From positions 62,001 to 126,000 of the forward strand of contig NZ_SORE01000005.1 in the NCBI RefSeq assembly GCF_004366595.1: a DNA stretch of 64,000 nt, read 5' to 3'. Both the position numbers and the translations under genes were made by a program. The notes under the pieces are model-generated. The model was not told the DNA's origin. It was given only the letters and a program-made list of their open reading frames with translations, and ran no database searches. Source of the stretch: Paraburkholderia rhizosphaerae. GTDB taxonomy: Bacteria > Pseudomonadota > Gammaproteobacteria > Burkholderiales > Burkholderiaceae. Shown in pieces: positions 54,952 to 63,317 of this stretch; within the stretch, counting starts at the first letter, position 1; every line of letters begins with the position of its first letter.

Positions 54952-55884
54952 TCACGGGATAAGAACAATTTTTCCGGGCTTGTGCGCCGCTCCGTCCAGC
55001 ATTTCGTGCGCGCGGCGTGCATCCGCGAGCGATAGCGCTTCGCCTAGCCGTGTTTTTAGCTGACCGTCCGTCGCGAGGCGCCCCAGCTTGTTCAGAATAC
55101 CGGTGTCGACGTTCACCAGCAGGAAGTCGGAACTGACGCCTGGCGGAAGCTTCGTCGTATCGGGTTTCTGCACAGCGGAGACCACGATACCGCCCGGCCG
55201 TACGAGCGGATACGACCGCTCCAGTGCTTCACCGCCGACCGTATCGATGACGGCATCGAAGCTGGCGGAATAAGCGTCCACGCCGCTCATGCGTCGCTCG
55301 ATGATTTCGACCGCACCCAAGGACCGCACGTGATCCGCGTGAGCTTCGGACGCCGTCGCGACCACGTGGGCACCCGCAAGCTTCGCGAGTTGTACCGCGT
55401 ATCCGCCGACATTTCCGAAGCCGCCCAGCACAAGGACACGCTGTCCCGCTTTGACGCTTGCGAACTCTCGCAGCATCTGCCATGCGGTCACCGCTATAAC
55501 AGGCACTGATGCGGCTTCCTCGAAAGTCATGCTGGAAGGCTTGGCCGCGATCATGTCGACCCGGGCTTTCGCATACTGCGCATAGCCGTCGGTAAAGCGA
55601 CGGTTGGTGACGCCGAAAATCTCGTCGCCTTCGGTGACTTCCATTACGCCGCGACCCACCTTGACGACCACTCCGGCGATGTCGGAACCTGGCGTTAAGG
55701 GCAGTGGTTGAGGAAGCACGCTTTTGCCCGCGCGAATCCACGCGTCCCACGGACCTACGCCCGCAGCCATCACCATCACGATCACCTCTCCTTCACCTGG
55801 CGAAGGAACCGGAAGCCGGCGCAGTTGCAACACGTCCGGTCCGCCAAACTCGTCGATTTGAACTGCTTGCATCAACGCTGCCAC
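54952..55884 (-). CDS. Quinone oxidoreductase-like zinc-independent MDR enzyme
   Basis: A 310-residue NADP-dependent oxidoreductase of the quinone reductase branch of the medium-chain family. The N-terminal half has the GroES-like fold (VQIDEFGGPDVLQL; GSDIAGVVVKVG); the Rossmann motif is LGGFGNVGGYAVQLA, and VIDTVGG follows. The catalytic and structural zinc cysteines are absent, as usual here. AGGAG eight bases before the GTG at 55884 supports that start; an ATG lies four codons later. It is followed on the minus strand side by the MFS exporter gene upstream, 78 bases away, so both may be one transcript. Confidence 0.9.
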   Translation of the reverse strand: MAALMQAVQIDEFGGPDVLQLRRLPVPSPGEGEVIVMVMAAGVGPWDAWIRAGKSVLPQPLPLTPGSDIAGVVVKVGRGVMEVTEGDEIFGVTNRRFTDGYAQYAKARVDMIAAKPSSMTFEEAASVPVIAVTAWQMLREFASVKAGQRVLVLGGFGNVGGYAVQLAKLAGAHVVATASEAHADHVRSLGAVEIIERRMSGVDAYSASFDAVIDTVGGEALERSYPLVRPGGIVVSAVQKPDTTKLPPGVSSDFLLVNVDTGILNKLGRLATDGQLKTRLGEALSLADARRAHEMLDGAAHKPGKIVLIP

Positions 55885-55962
55885 TTTCTGCTCTCCTTGA
55901 TCGCCGTCTGTGCAATCGCCTGGATTGCGCGACGGCCTGTTGAATGCGGGTTGCCGGTCTGT

Positions 55963-57177
55963 TCAATTCGCCTGTTCATGATGCAGTCGTGCATGTTGCT
56001 CGCTCGCCCCGGTGGTTGTCCGGCGATACGCGGCTTCGGACAGGATGAACGCGACCGCGATCAGTCCCGCACCGACGATACTCAGGTAATGCCGATCAAT
56101 GAACAGTAGAATCAGTCCTCCCAGTACCGCGGAGCACGCAAGACCTGTATAGGTCGCGGTGTTATTGAGCGCAAGCACCAACGGTGCGGCTTGCGGCGCC
56201 AACGCCACGAGGCGATGTTGCTGCGGCACAAGAAGACCCCAGCCGCACAGGCCCCATACGATCAGTGCGATCGTGGCGCCGGCGAGATGACTGGAAGTCC
56301 ACGGTAGAGCGCAGAAATTGACGACGGCAATCCATAACCCCGCGTTGACAATCGTGCGACTCGGAAAGCGATCGACGAGCCGCCCGCATAGCAGATTGCC
56401 CACCGTCCCCGCGATGCCCCAAAAGAGAAGCATGCCGGCGAGCATGCGTTCGTCGCCACCCGTCACGCGATCCAGAACGAGGCCGGCGTACGTGTAGACC
56501 ATCAGGAATCCTCCAAACGCAAACAGGGAGGTGAGGAGGGTCAGCGCAATGCGGACGTCGCGCACCGGCGCCAGCCGCTCTCGCAACGTCACCATCGGCG
56601 GCTTCGGGGGCGAGTGCAGCATCGCCCAGACAGCAGGCAGCGTGATGAGCCCTAGCAGTGTGACGAACCAGAGCGTGGTGCGCCAACTGCCGAACCCTCC
56701 GATAAACGTGCCGATAGGCGCACCGAGCGCCGTTGCCGCTGTTAGTCCGGCGGTTACGATGGCAAGCGCTCGACCTCTTTTTTCAGGGGCCGCAAGCGCG
56801 GCGGCAACACCGAGCGCGGTGGGGGAGAACAGCGCCGCGCCAAATCCTGCCAGAACACGGCTGAGAAGCACGGTATGCACATCCGTTGCAACGGCACTCA
56901 TCGCATTGCCCGCGACGAAAATGGCTAGTGCCAGCACGAGTACGAGCTTGCGCGGCCATGCACTCGTCACGGCGGCCATCACCGGCGCCATCAGCGCATA
57001 GGACAACGCGTAAAGGGTAACCATCTGGCCGGCGACGCTGACCGACGTATGCAGCGATCCGGCAACGCCCGGGAGGATTCCGGCAACGACAAAGTTGTCC
57101 GTGCCCATTGCAAACATGCCGAGCGCCAGCGTGAGTAATCGACGATCCATATCCACTTTCCGTACTGGTCTACTCAT
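55963..57177 (-). CDS. Major facilitator superfamily exporter
   Basis: A 404-residue transporter with 12 predicted membrane helices. The drug:H+ antiporter pattern is visible: GMFAMGTDNFVVAGILPGVA in helix 1, the loop 2-3 motif (AWPRKLVLVLAL), helix 4 start LLSRVLAGFGAALFSPTAL and the helix 5 proline/glycine motif ALGAPIGTFIGGFGSW. It belongs to the AraJ/chloramphenicol-efflux-like group. The gene is divergent from the GlxA-like regulator 134 bases away and runs into the quinone reductase gene, so an efflux and detoxification unit controlled by that regulator is likely. Confidence 0.92.
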   Translation of the reverse strand: MSRPVRKVDMDRRLLTLALGMFAMGTDNFVVAGILPGVAGSLHTSVSVAGQMVTLYALSYALMAPVMAAVTSAWPRKLVLVLALAIFVAGNAMSAVATDVHTVLLSRVLAGFGAALFSPTALGVAAALAAPEKRGRALAIVTAGLTAATALGAPIGTFIGGFGSWRTTLWFVTLLGLITLPAVWAMLHSPPKPPMVTLRERLAPVRDVRIALTLLTSLFAFGGFLMVYTYAGLVLDRVTGGDERMLAGMLLFWGIAGTVGNLLCGRLVDRFPSRTIVNAGLWIAVVNFCALPWTSSHLAGATIALIVWGLCGWGLLVPQQHRLVALAPQAAPLVLALNNTATYTGLACSAVLGGLILLFIDRHYLSIVGAGLIAVAFILSEAAYRRTTTGASEQHARLHHEQAN

Positions 57178-57311
57178 GTTTCGAACGCGACTCGACGCCA
57201 GGCGTTAAATGCGTGAATACATGAAGACATGCGCAAAGAATAGGGATTGTTGACCGCGTCTCAAACGTCATATATACATTCGATTCCGGACATGCCGCAG
57301 GAGGACACAAC

Positions 57312-58310
57312 ATGCACAGGATCGGCTTTGTCGTGTTCCCCAACTTTTATATGATGGGTTTTGCGGCCATCACGGCCTTCGAACTTGCGAATCTCGTCCT
57401 TGAAGAGACCGCGTACGAGGTGACGGTTCTTTCGGAAACGGGCGGACCCGTATCGGCATCGGCGGGCATTCGCGTCGAGAGCCAGCGTTTCGACGACTCG
57501 GTATTCGATACGGTCATCTTCGCGTCGGGCATCGACACCGACCTCGCTTCACCCGCCCTGCTTGCTTTCATCAGACATGCGCTCGAAACGTCGCGGCGCG
57601 TCGCGGCTCCCTGCACCGGCGCGTTTGTTCTGGCGGAAGCGGGCGCGCTCGACGGTCGTCGTGCGACGACGCATTGGCGATTCGCGGATGATCTGAAGCG
57701 CCGCTTTCCGAAAGTAGCGGTCGAGGAAGATCAGATTTTTATCGTCGACGGTTCGGTCTGGACGTCGGCGGGCATGGCGGCCACACTCGACATGGCGCTA
57801 GCGATGATCGAAAAGGATCATGGCAAGGACGTCTCACGTACGGTAGCGCGCAAACTCGTCGTCTACCATCAGCGTGCCGGCGGGCAGTCGCAGTTTTCCG
57901 CGTTGCTCGAACTCGAGCCGAAATCGGACAGGATCCAGAAGGCGATTGACTACGCGAACTCACACCTGCGCAACGCATTATCAGTGGAAGAACTGGCCGA
58001 AGTCGCGAATCTGAGCCCGCGCCAGTTCAGTCGCGCTTTCACTGCGGAAACCGGTCAGTCGCCTGCGAAGGCCATCGAGCATCTGCGTGTGGAAGCCGCC
58101 AGGCTGATGCTCGAGCAAGGGCGCCATTCGATGGATGTCATTGCTAATGAAGTTGGCTTTTGCGACCGCGATCGGATGAGGCGCGCATTCGTCCGTACGT
58201 TAGGGCAACCGCCGCAAGCGGTTCGGCGCGTCGGCAGAGAAAGCCGCGCGGCGCCGGAACTGCGGGCGGATAGCGATGGCACGTCCTCGTCATCGGCGTT
58301 GGACACGTGA
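57312..58310 (+). CDS. GlxA-like regulator (DJ-1/PfpI plus AraC domains)
   Basis: A 332-residue GlxA/FtrA-type regulator. Residues ~3-170 form a DJ-1/PfpI-like domain, including the elbow cysteine in APCTGAFVLAEAG; residues ~215-315 are the AraC DNA-binding domain (NALSVEELAEVANLSPRQFS, then MDVIANEVGFCDRDRMRRAF). Such proteins sense metabolites or electrophiles and activate divergent efflux or catabolic genes. AGGAGG six bases before the ATG secures the start. It is divergent from the MFS exporter. Confidence 0.93.
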   Translation: MHRIGFVVFPNFYMMGFAAITAFELANLVLEETAYEVTVLSETGGPVSASAGIRVESQRFDDSVFDTVIFASGIDTDLASPALLAFIRHALETSRRVAAPCTGAFVLAEAGALDGRRATTHWRFADDLKRRFPKVAVEEDQIFIVDGSVWTSAGMAATLDMALAMIEKDHGKDVSRTVARKLVVYHQRAGGQSQFSALLELEPKSDRIQKAIDYANSHLRNALSVEELAEVANLSPRQFSRAFTAETGQSPAKAIEHLRVEAARLMLEQGRHSMDVIANEVGFCDRDRMRRAFVRTLGQPPQAVRRVGRESRAAPELRADSDGTSSSSALDT

Positions 58311-58470
58311 CGCACGTCGGGTTCGCACTTCAGTTCAGAACGCTGCGATGCTCGTAACCGAAAATTTCTGCGGATAAACGCCTTTTCAACACATTGCTTG
58401 TGCGCCGTCGCACAGAACCCCGCGAAGCGTTTTGCGACATTGATATGACGGATGCGTAAAGGGGCGTGCG

Positions 58471-59403
58471 ATGAGTCGTTTGAGTCAGGTGATAACCGTG
58501 GCTTCGATATCGGTTGTATCGATGCTGGTTGCCGCAGTGAACCCCGCCGCGACCGCGGACACGGTGTCGGCGGCCATGCCTGCCGCGACCCATGTTCGAC
58601 AGAGTGGCGACATCGACTTGACCGGATACACGCTCACCTTCGAAGACAATTTCGATCGTCTGAGTCTTGCCACGCACTCGCCGAAAGGCCATGCAACCTG
58701 GCTTCACATTCCGCCGTACGGCCCAGCCGGTAACTACTCCGCTTCGAAGTGGGATAGCCATGCACTCAGCGTTTCCGGAGGCATCCTGTCCATCAAGGCG
58801 TACATGGACCCAGCCGGCACCTGGCGTTCGGGAAACATCTCGTCGATGGACGAAACGGGTCAGGGATTTGCGCAACTCTATGGTTATTTTGAAGTTCGCG
58901 CACGAATGCCGAAGTCCGGTACGGGTTCCTGGCCCGCGTTCTGGCTGATGAGTTCAACAACCATCAACAACACATCGGGCAAAAGATTCTCCGAGATCGA
59001 TATCTTCGAGTGGTACGGCAAAACATACACAGACAACCACGCTATTATTTCGGAGGTGTCACACAACTGGGCGCCCGGCGGCGCGCATGGCGAGGGAGCG
59101 GAATTCTACTCGCCCTACACGCCGATGCCGAACGGTGCGAAACCCTGGGAGGACTACCATATTTACGGTTGCCAGATCGACCCCGTACACATCACGTGGT
59201 ATATCGACGGCATTCAGACCAATCAGATCCCGACCTCCGACGCCGCCGCGCATATGACGGGACCTTACTACATGATGCTCGATTACGCGCTCGGCGGCGG
59301 GTGGCCTATTGACAAGGTTGTCAACGATTCCACGTTCGATATCGACTGGGTGCGCGTCTACGCGTTACCGGCGTCGGCGAGCCGGTCCGGTAGCGGATCG
59401 TAG
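58471..59403 (+). CDS. Secreted glycoside hydrolase family 16 enzyme
   Basis: A 310-residue exported GH16 beta-jelly-roll enzyme. A signal peptide at residues 1-30 precedes the catalytic domain (LTFEDNFDRLSL; ARMPKSGTGSWPAFWLMSS). The active-site motif is SEIDIFEWYG with nucleophile Glu175, Asp177 and acid/base Glu180; the C-terminal strand FDIDWVRVYALP closes the fold. GH16 members cut beta-1,3-, beta-1,3/1,4-glucans or other polysaccharides. With the GH3 enzyme 4 kb away it could turn a beta-glucan into glucose. The start is fair; the ribosome site is weak. Confidence 0.9.
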   Translation: MSRLSQVITVASISVVSMLVAAVNPAATADTVSAAMPAATHVRQSGDIDLTGYTLTFEDNFDRLSLATHSPKGHATWLHIPPYGPAGNYSASKWDSHALSVSGGILSIKAYMDPAGTWRSGNISSMDETGQGFAQLYGYFEVRARMPKSGTGSWPAFWLMSSTTINNTSGKRFSEIDIFEWYGKTYTDNHAIISEVSHNWAPGGAHGEGAEFYSPYTPMPNGAKPWEDYHIYGCQIDPVHITWYIDGIQTNQIPTSDAAAHMTGPYYMMLDYALGGGWPIDKVVNDSTFDIDWVRVYALPASASRSGSGS

Positions 59404-59421
59404 TCGACACCGCTGACGGCG

Positions 59422-60579
59422 TTATAAATCGGGGCTTGATAGCAGACGCCCACCCTCACGCAACACATCGTCATGCTGGCAGAAGCTAAGACGGATCTTG
59501 CCTGTCGGGGCGTCGTCGCTGTAGAAATGCGATAGCGGGATCGTGCCGACACGTTTGCGCCGTAGCAACTCCAACACAAAGTCTCGATCAGTGCTGTTCG
59601 AGACTGCGGTGAAATCGGCCAACAGGAAGAATCCGCTGGCGCAAGGCCGAACCTTTAGTGACGATTCCTTCATCGAATCGATCAGGAGGTCGCGTTTCTT
59701 CTGGTAGAAATCCGACAGACCCACATAGTTGGCAGGATCTTCAAGCACAGCTGCAAGCGCGATCTGGAACGGTGCAGGCGCCGAGTAAACCAGATACTGG
59801 TGGACCATCCGTATCTCTTTCATGATCTCAGCCGGGGCCACGCAGTAACCCACGCGCCAGCCCGTGACATGAAAGGTCTTGCCGAGCGAAAAAATGACAA
59901 CACTGCGTGCGGCCAGCTCCGGATACTGGGCCATACTGCAATGGGCCTTTCCGTCGTAAACCATGTGCTCATACACTTCGTCGGACAGGATGACGATGTC
60001 AGTTCCGCGTGTCAGCGACGTCAAGCGTTCGATGTCGTGCTGATCCAGCACCGCACCCGTTGGGTTGTGCGGGCTGTTGATCACGATCATGCGCGTACGC
60101 GGCGTAATCGCTGCTGCAACTTCATCCCAGTCGATTTTCAACGTATCAAGCGGGATCTTGATCGGAACAGGCGTAGCGCCTTGCAGGCGAACCGTGGGCT
60201 CATAGCACTCGAACGCAGGTTCGAAATAGATCACTTCATCGCCAGCGTGTACGAGGGCCGTAATTGCCGCGTAAGCCGCTTCAAGCCCACCTGCGGTGAC
60301 GGTAATTTCAGTGTTGGGGTCGTACTGCGCGCCATAAAGCCTGGCTGTCTTATCGGCCAGCACCTGACGTAACGCGAGCACGCCAGGCATCGGCGAGTAT
60401 TGATTGAAACCGTCGCGTATAGCCTGAAACGCGGACTCGACCAGATGTGAGTTGGGCGTAAAACTGGGTGCGCCCTGCCAGAGGTTGATCGCTTTGTATT
60501 CGGCGGCGAGTTGACCGACGACTGAAAAAATGGAAATCCCGCCTTTCAGCTTGGATTTCAAAACAGGAGAACCTTGCAT
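59422..60579 (-). CDS. PLP-dependent aminotransferase, YbdL-like
   Basis: A 385-residue class I aminotransferase of the YbdL/MtnE-like group (methionine or aromatic amino acid with keto-acid acceptor). The PLP lysine is Lys234 in FSLGKTFHVTGWRVGY; Asn172 in SPHNPTGAV and Asp200 in LSDEVYEHMVYDGK complete the cofactor site. The tail has the conserved IRLSF. The start at 60579 opens the first helix; the frame is open up to 60837 without homology. It converges with the GH16 gene (18 bases between stops). Confidence 0.92.
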   Translation of the reverse strand: MQGSPVLKSKLKGGISIFSVVGQLAAEYKAINLWQGAPSFTPNSHLVESAFQAIRDGFNQYSPMPGVLALRQVLADKTARLYGAQYDPNTEITVTAGGLEAAYAAITALVHAGDEVIYFEPAFECYEPTVRLQGATPVPIKIPLDTLKIDWDEVAAAITPRTRMIVINSPHNPTGAVLDQHDIERLTSLTRGTDIVILSDEVYEHMVYDGKAHCSMAQYPELAARSVVIFSLGKTFHVTGWRVGYCVAPAEIMKEIRMVHQYLVYSAPAPFQIALAAVLEDPANYVGLSDFYQKKRDLLIDSMKESSLKVRPCASGFFLLADFTAVSNSTDRDFVLELLRRKRVGTIPLSHFYSDDAPTGKIRLSFCQHDDVLREGGRLLSSPDL

Positions 60580-60643
60580 TGTCAGGATAAGAAAAGTTTG
60601 TGGAAACGGACAACGTTTGCGGTACCGGCCGGCAACCGTGTGA

Positions 60644-60856
60644 TTACTGGCGGTCGGTCTTGTTCCCGAGTGCGTTGGTGAGCAGACCCCGTGCTGCTGT
60701 CGCCTCGTCAATGGGCGCGGTGATCGAGGCCTCTTCGTCCAACATCGCTTTTGCCTGGGTGAAGTACTCCGCGAGCTGGCCACGCCGACCGTCCTGTTCC
60801 CAGAGGTATCTGGCACGTATCCGGAGTTTTGCTTCAATGGATTCTTCGTCGTTCAC
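60644..60856 (-). CDS. DUF2934 protein
   Basis: A 70-residue helical protein matching DUF2934 (EAKLRIRARYLWEQDGRRGQ, then LAEYFTQAKAMLDEE), a short motif of unknown function common in alpha- and betaproteobacteria, where the order is usually RxRAYxLWExxGxPxG. The GTG start at 60856 (VNDEES) has AAAGAGA nearby; the frame is open to 60970 but those residues are not similar. It lies 64 bases upstream of the aminotransferase start on the same strand. Confidence 0.72.
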   Translation of the reverse strand: MNDEESIEAKLRIRARYLWEQDGRRGQLAEYFTQAKAMLDEEASITAPIDEATAARGLLTNALGNKTDRQ

Positions 60857-61200
60857 TTTGGAAGTCTCTTTGTTTGCGCACGAAAGGTGGCGCGCAGGGA
60901 CATCGCAAAATGGAAAGGGAAGCCAGGTGTAAGCCTCCGTCGCAGGAAGGGTGTCGGTGCGCACCGGCATCTTTAGAACACTCCACTGCGTTGATTATTC
61001 CGACAGATTTTCTGTAGGTGGTGCGGGCGGCAAACAATGCGATTGCGGGCACGCAGGTCGTCGTCGTCAATGCGAACACGGCGGCCGTAAGCGTCGCGAC
61101 GAGCTAAACCGGCCCATTGAAAAGGCGGACAGTCGCTGACACGCGATTGTTGTGATCGGCCTGTAGGATTCGCGGATATTCATGAAAGGTCCGCTTTAAC
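60857..61200. other. Intergenic region with a coding-like tail
   Basis: About 340 bases between divergent genes. A frame from GTG 61021 to TAA 61105-61107 (ANNAIAGTQVVVVNANTAAV) has strong local codon bias and could be the last 28 codons of a lost gene, but no family can be named. The remainder shows nothing. The promoter of the next gene should lie at 61110-61190. Confidence 0.35.
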
Positions 61201-62106
61201 ATGCTCGTCAATTTTCCCGCGGATGTGCGCAACTGGCTGATCGCGGAACTGAACCGCGGCACACCGGCGCAGGCCATTAGCGCGCAACTGCAAGCGCAGA
61301 ACATCCCGTCGCAGCTGGCCGACGCGCTAGTAAGCACGGTCGCGCGCGCTGTCGCGGCAGGTGTGCCGCCGCCGGCCGGCCGTCTGGAAATCGACGACAC
61401 GCCGTTCGCCGCGCTGCCTTACCAGCCCGAACCGTTGCATCTGGGTACCGCGCCGATTCTCGACGGCGGCGACCGTCGTGTCGACGTGCTCGCGCGTCTC
61501 GAGCGTCCGACGCTTGCGCTGCTCGGCAATCTGCTCGACGACAACGAATGTGCGGAACTCATCGCATTCGGTGCGCCGCGTCTCGAACCCGTGCGCGTTG
61601 TCGATCCGGAAAGCGGCCAGGACGTGGTCGACAAGCTTCGCAATAGCGAAGGCGTGTTCTTCCATCTCGCGCAGACACCGCTGATCGCGCGCATCGAAGC
61701 GCGCATTGAACGGCTTACCGGCATACCGGCGGAAAATGGCGAAGGCATTCAATTGCTGCGCTACCGCCCCGGTGCGCAACATACGCCGCATTTCGATTTT
61801 TTGTCACCGGCTATCGAAGAAAATAGAAAGTCGATCGAGCAAAGCGGTCAGCGAATCGCAACCTTGATCATGTATTTGAATAACGTCGAATCGGGTGGAG
61901 AGACGTTATTCAATGAATTGGGATTTTCCGTTTTACCGCGTAAAGGCAATGCGCTCTATTTCCAGTACGGCAATCGGCTCGGACAGACCGATCACGCGTC
62001 CGCGCATGCCGGCATGCCGGTCGTCGCCGGAGAAAAATGGATCGCAACAAAGTGGCTGCATCCGCGCCGTTTCATCGCGCGCGGCAGCGCCGCTGCTCAG
62101 ATGTAG
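61201..62106 (+). CDS. Prolyl-4-hydroxylase-like 2-oxoglutarate oxygenase
   Basis: A 301-residue protein with a C-terminal P4Hc domain. The iron ligands are in QHTPHFDFLSP (H-x-D) and the distal His in SAHAGMPVVAGEKW, whose Lys should bind 2-oxoglutarate; ATKWLHPR follows. YLNNVESGGETLFNELG is the family's double-stranded-helix core. The N-terminal ~95 residues form a separate helical region (ADVRNWLIAELNRGT; AISAQLQAQNIPSQLADALV). Bacterial relatives hydroxylate proline in peptides such as translation factors, but the target here is unknown. The start is fair; AAAGG lies 12 bases before the ATG. Confidence 0.9.
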   Translation: MLVNFPADVRNWLIAELNRGTPAQAISAQLQAQNIPSQLADALVSTVARAVAAGVPPPAGRLEIDDTPFAALPYQPEPLHLGTAPILDGGDRRVDVLARLERPTLALLGNLLDDNECAELIAFGAPRLEPVRVVDPESGQDVVDKLRNSEGVFFHLAQTPLIARIEARIERLTGIPAENGEGIQLLRYRPGAQHTPHFDFLSPAIEENRKSIEQSGQRIATLIMYLNNVESGGETLFNELGFSVLPRKGNALYFQYGNRLGQTDHASAHAGMPVVAGEKWIATKWLHPRRFIARGSAAAQM

Positions 62107-62138
62107 CATTGACCTGCCGACGCACTACGTGACATTTC

Positions 62139-62171
62139 GCGGCACCATGCGCAACACGCGCACGGTGCCGC
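62139..62171. terminator. Hairpin between convergent genes
   Basis: GCGGCACC and GGTGCCGC pair exactly, then after one mismatch TGCGC and GCGCA continue the stem to the loop AACAC: 13 paired bases with one mismatch. It lies midway between the convergent ends of the P4H-like gene and the lipoprotein gene and probably serves both directions. Confidence 0.55.
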
Positions 62172-62181
62172 ATTCGTTCGC

Positions 62182-63012
62182 TTACTGATCGAGCCAGACG
62201 CCGACGAAGTTGTGGTCATGCCCGCCCGCCACGGTGCCATGCTGCACCACCGCGATATGACGCGTGCCGTCCGCGGTGATGTAGAGGAACGGGATCAGCC
62301 AGTCGCCGGCGTTGCCAGCCTCCTGGGTTTCCAGCAGCGATGCCGGAGGCGGTATCACAACCGGGTTAGGGCTATTGCGCACGTCGGTGATCGACAAGAT
62401 CGCATTGCCGTCGACCGTCAACTTCGAATGCTGCGTTTGCGGTGTCGGCAAGCCGTCGCGCAGGCAGTTTTCGTAGTACGTCGGGAACGAAGTGCCCAGC
62501 AGCAGCGCGACGTTTTTGATCGGCAACCCTGCGATTGCAACCACTTTCGACTTGAGCGGCGTGTTGCCGGCCGCCGGATTCGGCGCGCCAGTCGCATCGG
62601 GTTCACACGCCTGAATGATGCCGGGGAACAGCACCGGCTGCTGCGGAGGAATCACGCCGAGCGTGACACCGAGCGTCGGCGTGCCGCCTACCGTCATGTT
62701 CCCGTCGTTCGCCGCATCCGGCGTCAGCGTCGCATAGTCCGCCGAGTTGATCGACAGCTTGCCCGTGGTCGAACCCGCCGCGAAGCTCACTTCAGCCGGA
62801 ACCCCATCGAGACCGGAATCGGTGTCGCGCACGGCTGTGAACACTTGCGACTGATTCACCGCCGGCGGCGCGCTTGCCGGTTCAGGTGCGCTTGCGCTGT
62901 TCGGCGCGGAAGCGGTTGACGTGGGCGGCGAGTCGTTTCCACCACATGCCGCGAGAGAAAGCATCACTGCGAGAGCCGGCGCCACCATCGCTGCTGTTTT
63001 TATTGACCGCAT
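62182..63012 (-). CDS. Predicted lipoprotein with Ala/Ser/Pro-rich linker
   Basis: A 276-residue lipoprotein. The signal ends in LAAC; then comes a 35-residue Ser/Ala/Pro/Glu linker (NSASAPEPASAPPAVNQSQV) and a globular part of about 220 residues (ITDVRNSPNPVVIPPPASLL; TRHIAVVQHGTVAGGHDHNF). The ending with several His is suggestive of metal binding. I do not recognise the family. AAAGGA lies just before the ATG at 63012; longer frames to 63135 add no signal. It is divergent from the partial lipoprotein gene at 63318. Confidence 0.78.
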   Translation of the reverse strand: MRSIKTAAMVAPALAVMLSLAACGGNDSPPTSTASAPNSASAPEPASAPPAVNQSQVFTAVRDTDSGLDGVPAEVSFAAGSTTGKLSINSADYATLTPDAANDGNMTVGGTPTLGVTLGVIPPQQPVLFPGIIQACEPDATGAPNPAAGNTPLKSKVVAIAGLPIKNVALLLGTSFPTYYENCLRDGLPTPQTQHSKLTVDGNAILSITDVRNSPNPVVIPPPASLLETQEAGNAGDWLIPFLYITADGTRHIAVVQHGTVAGGHDHNFVGVWLDQ

Positions 63013-63317
63013 CTTTGTCCTTTTCTGATACCGATTGATATGAAATGACAACGATTTCCTATCAATTTTTCTTTGGGGGGAAGGGAATCGAAACCGGCCG
63101 AAGTGTAGGGACGATTTGTGACAGCAAAGCTTCAATTACAAGTCGCTATAAAGACACTGCGATAGTGCCGACAATCAGTTAAGTATCGTCATAAAAAAGT
63201 AATCGAGATGTATAGATAATGCGCCCCGCTATCGGCTTGCATGCCGAACCGAAGTCATCTCGCAGCGCAGATGGTGCAAGACCACGATCCCCCGATTCCC
63301 TACGGAGCAGAAAAACA
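63013..63317. promoter_or_regulatory. Divergent region between two lipoprotein genes
   Basis: About 305 bases, A/T-rich from 63000 to 63220, with no gene. It must carry the promoters of both divergent lipoproteins and may make them a co-regulated pair. Confidence 0.45.
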
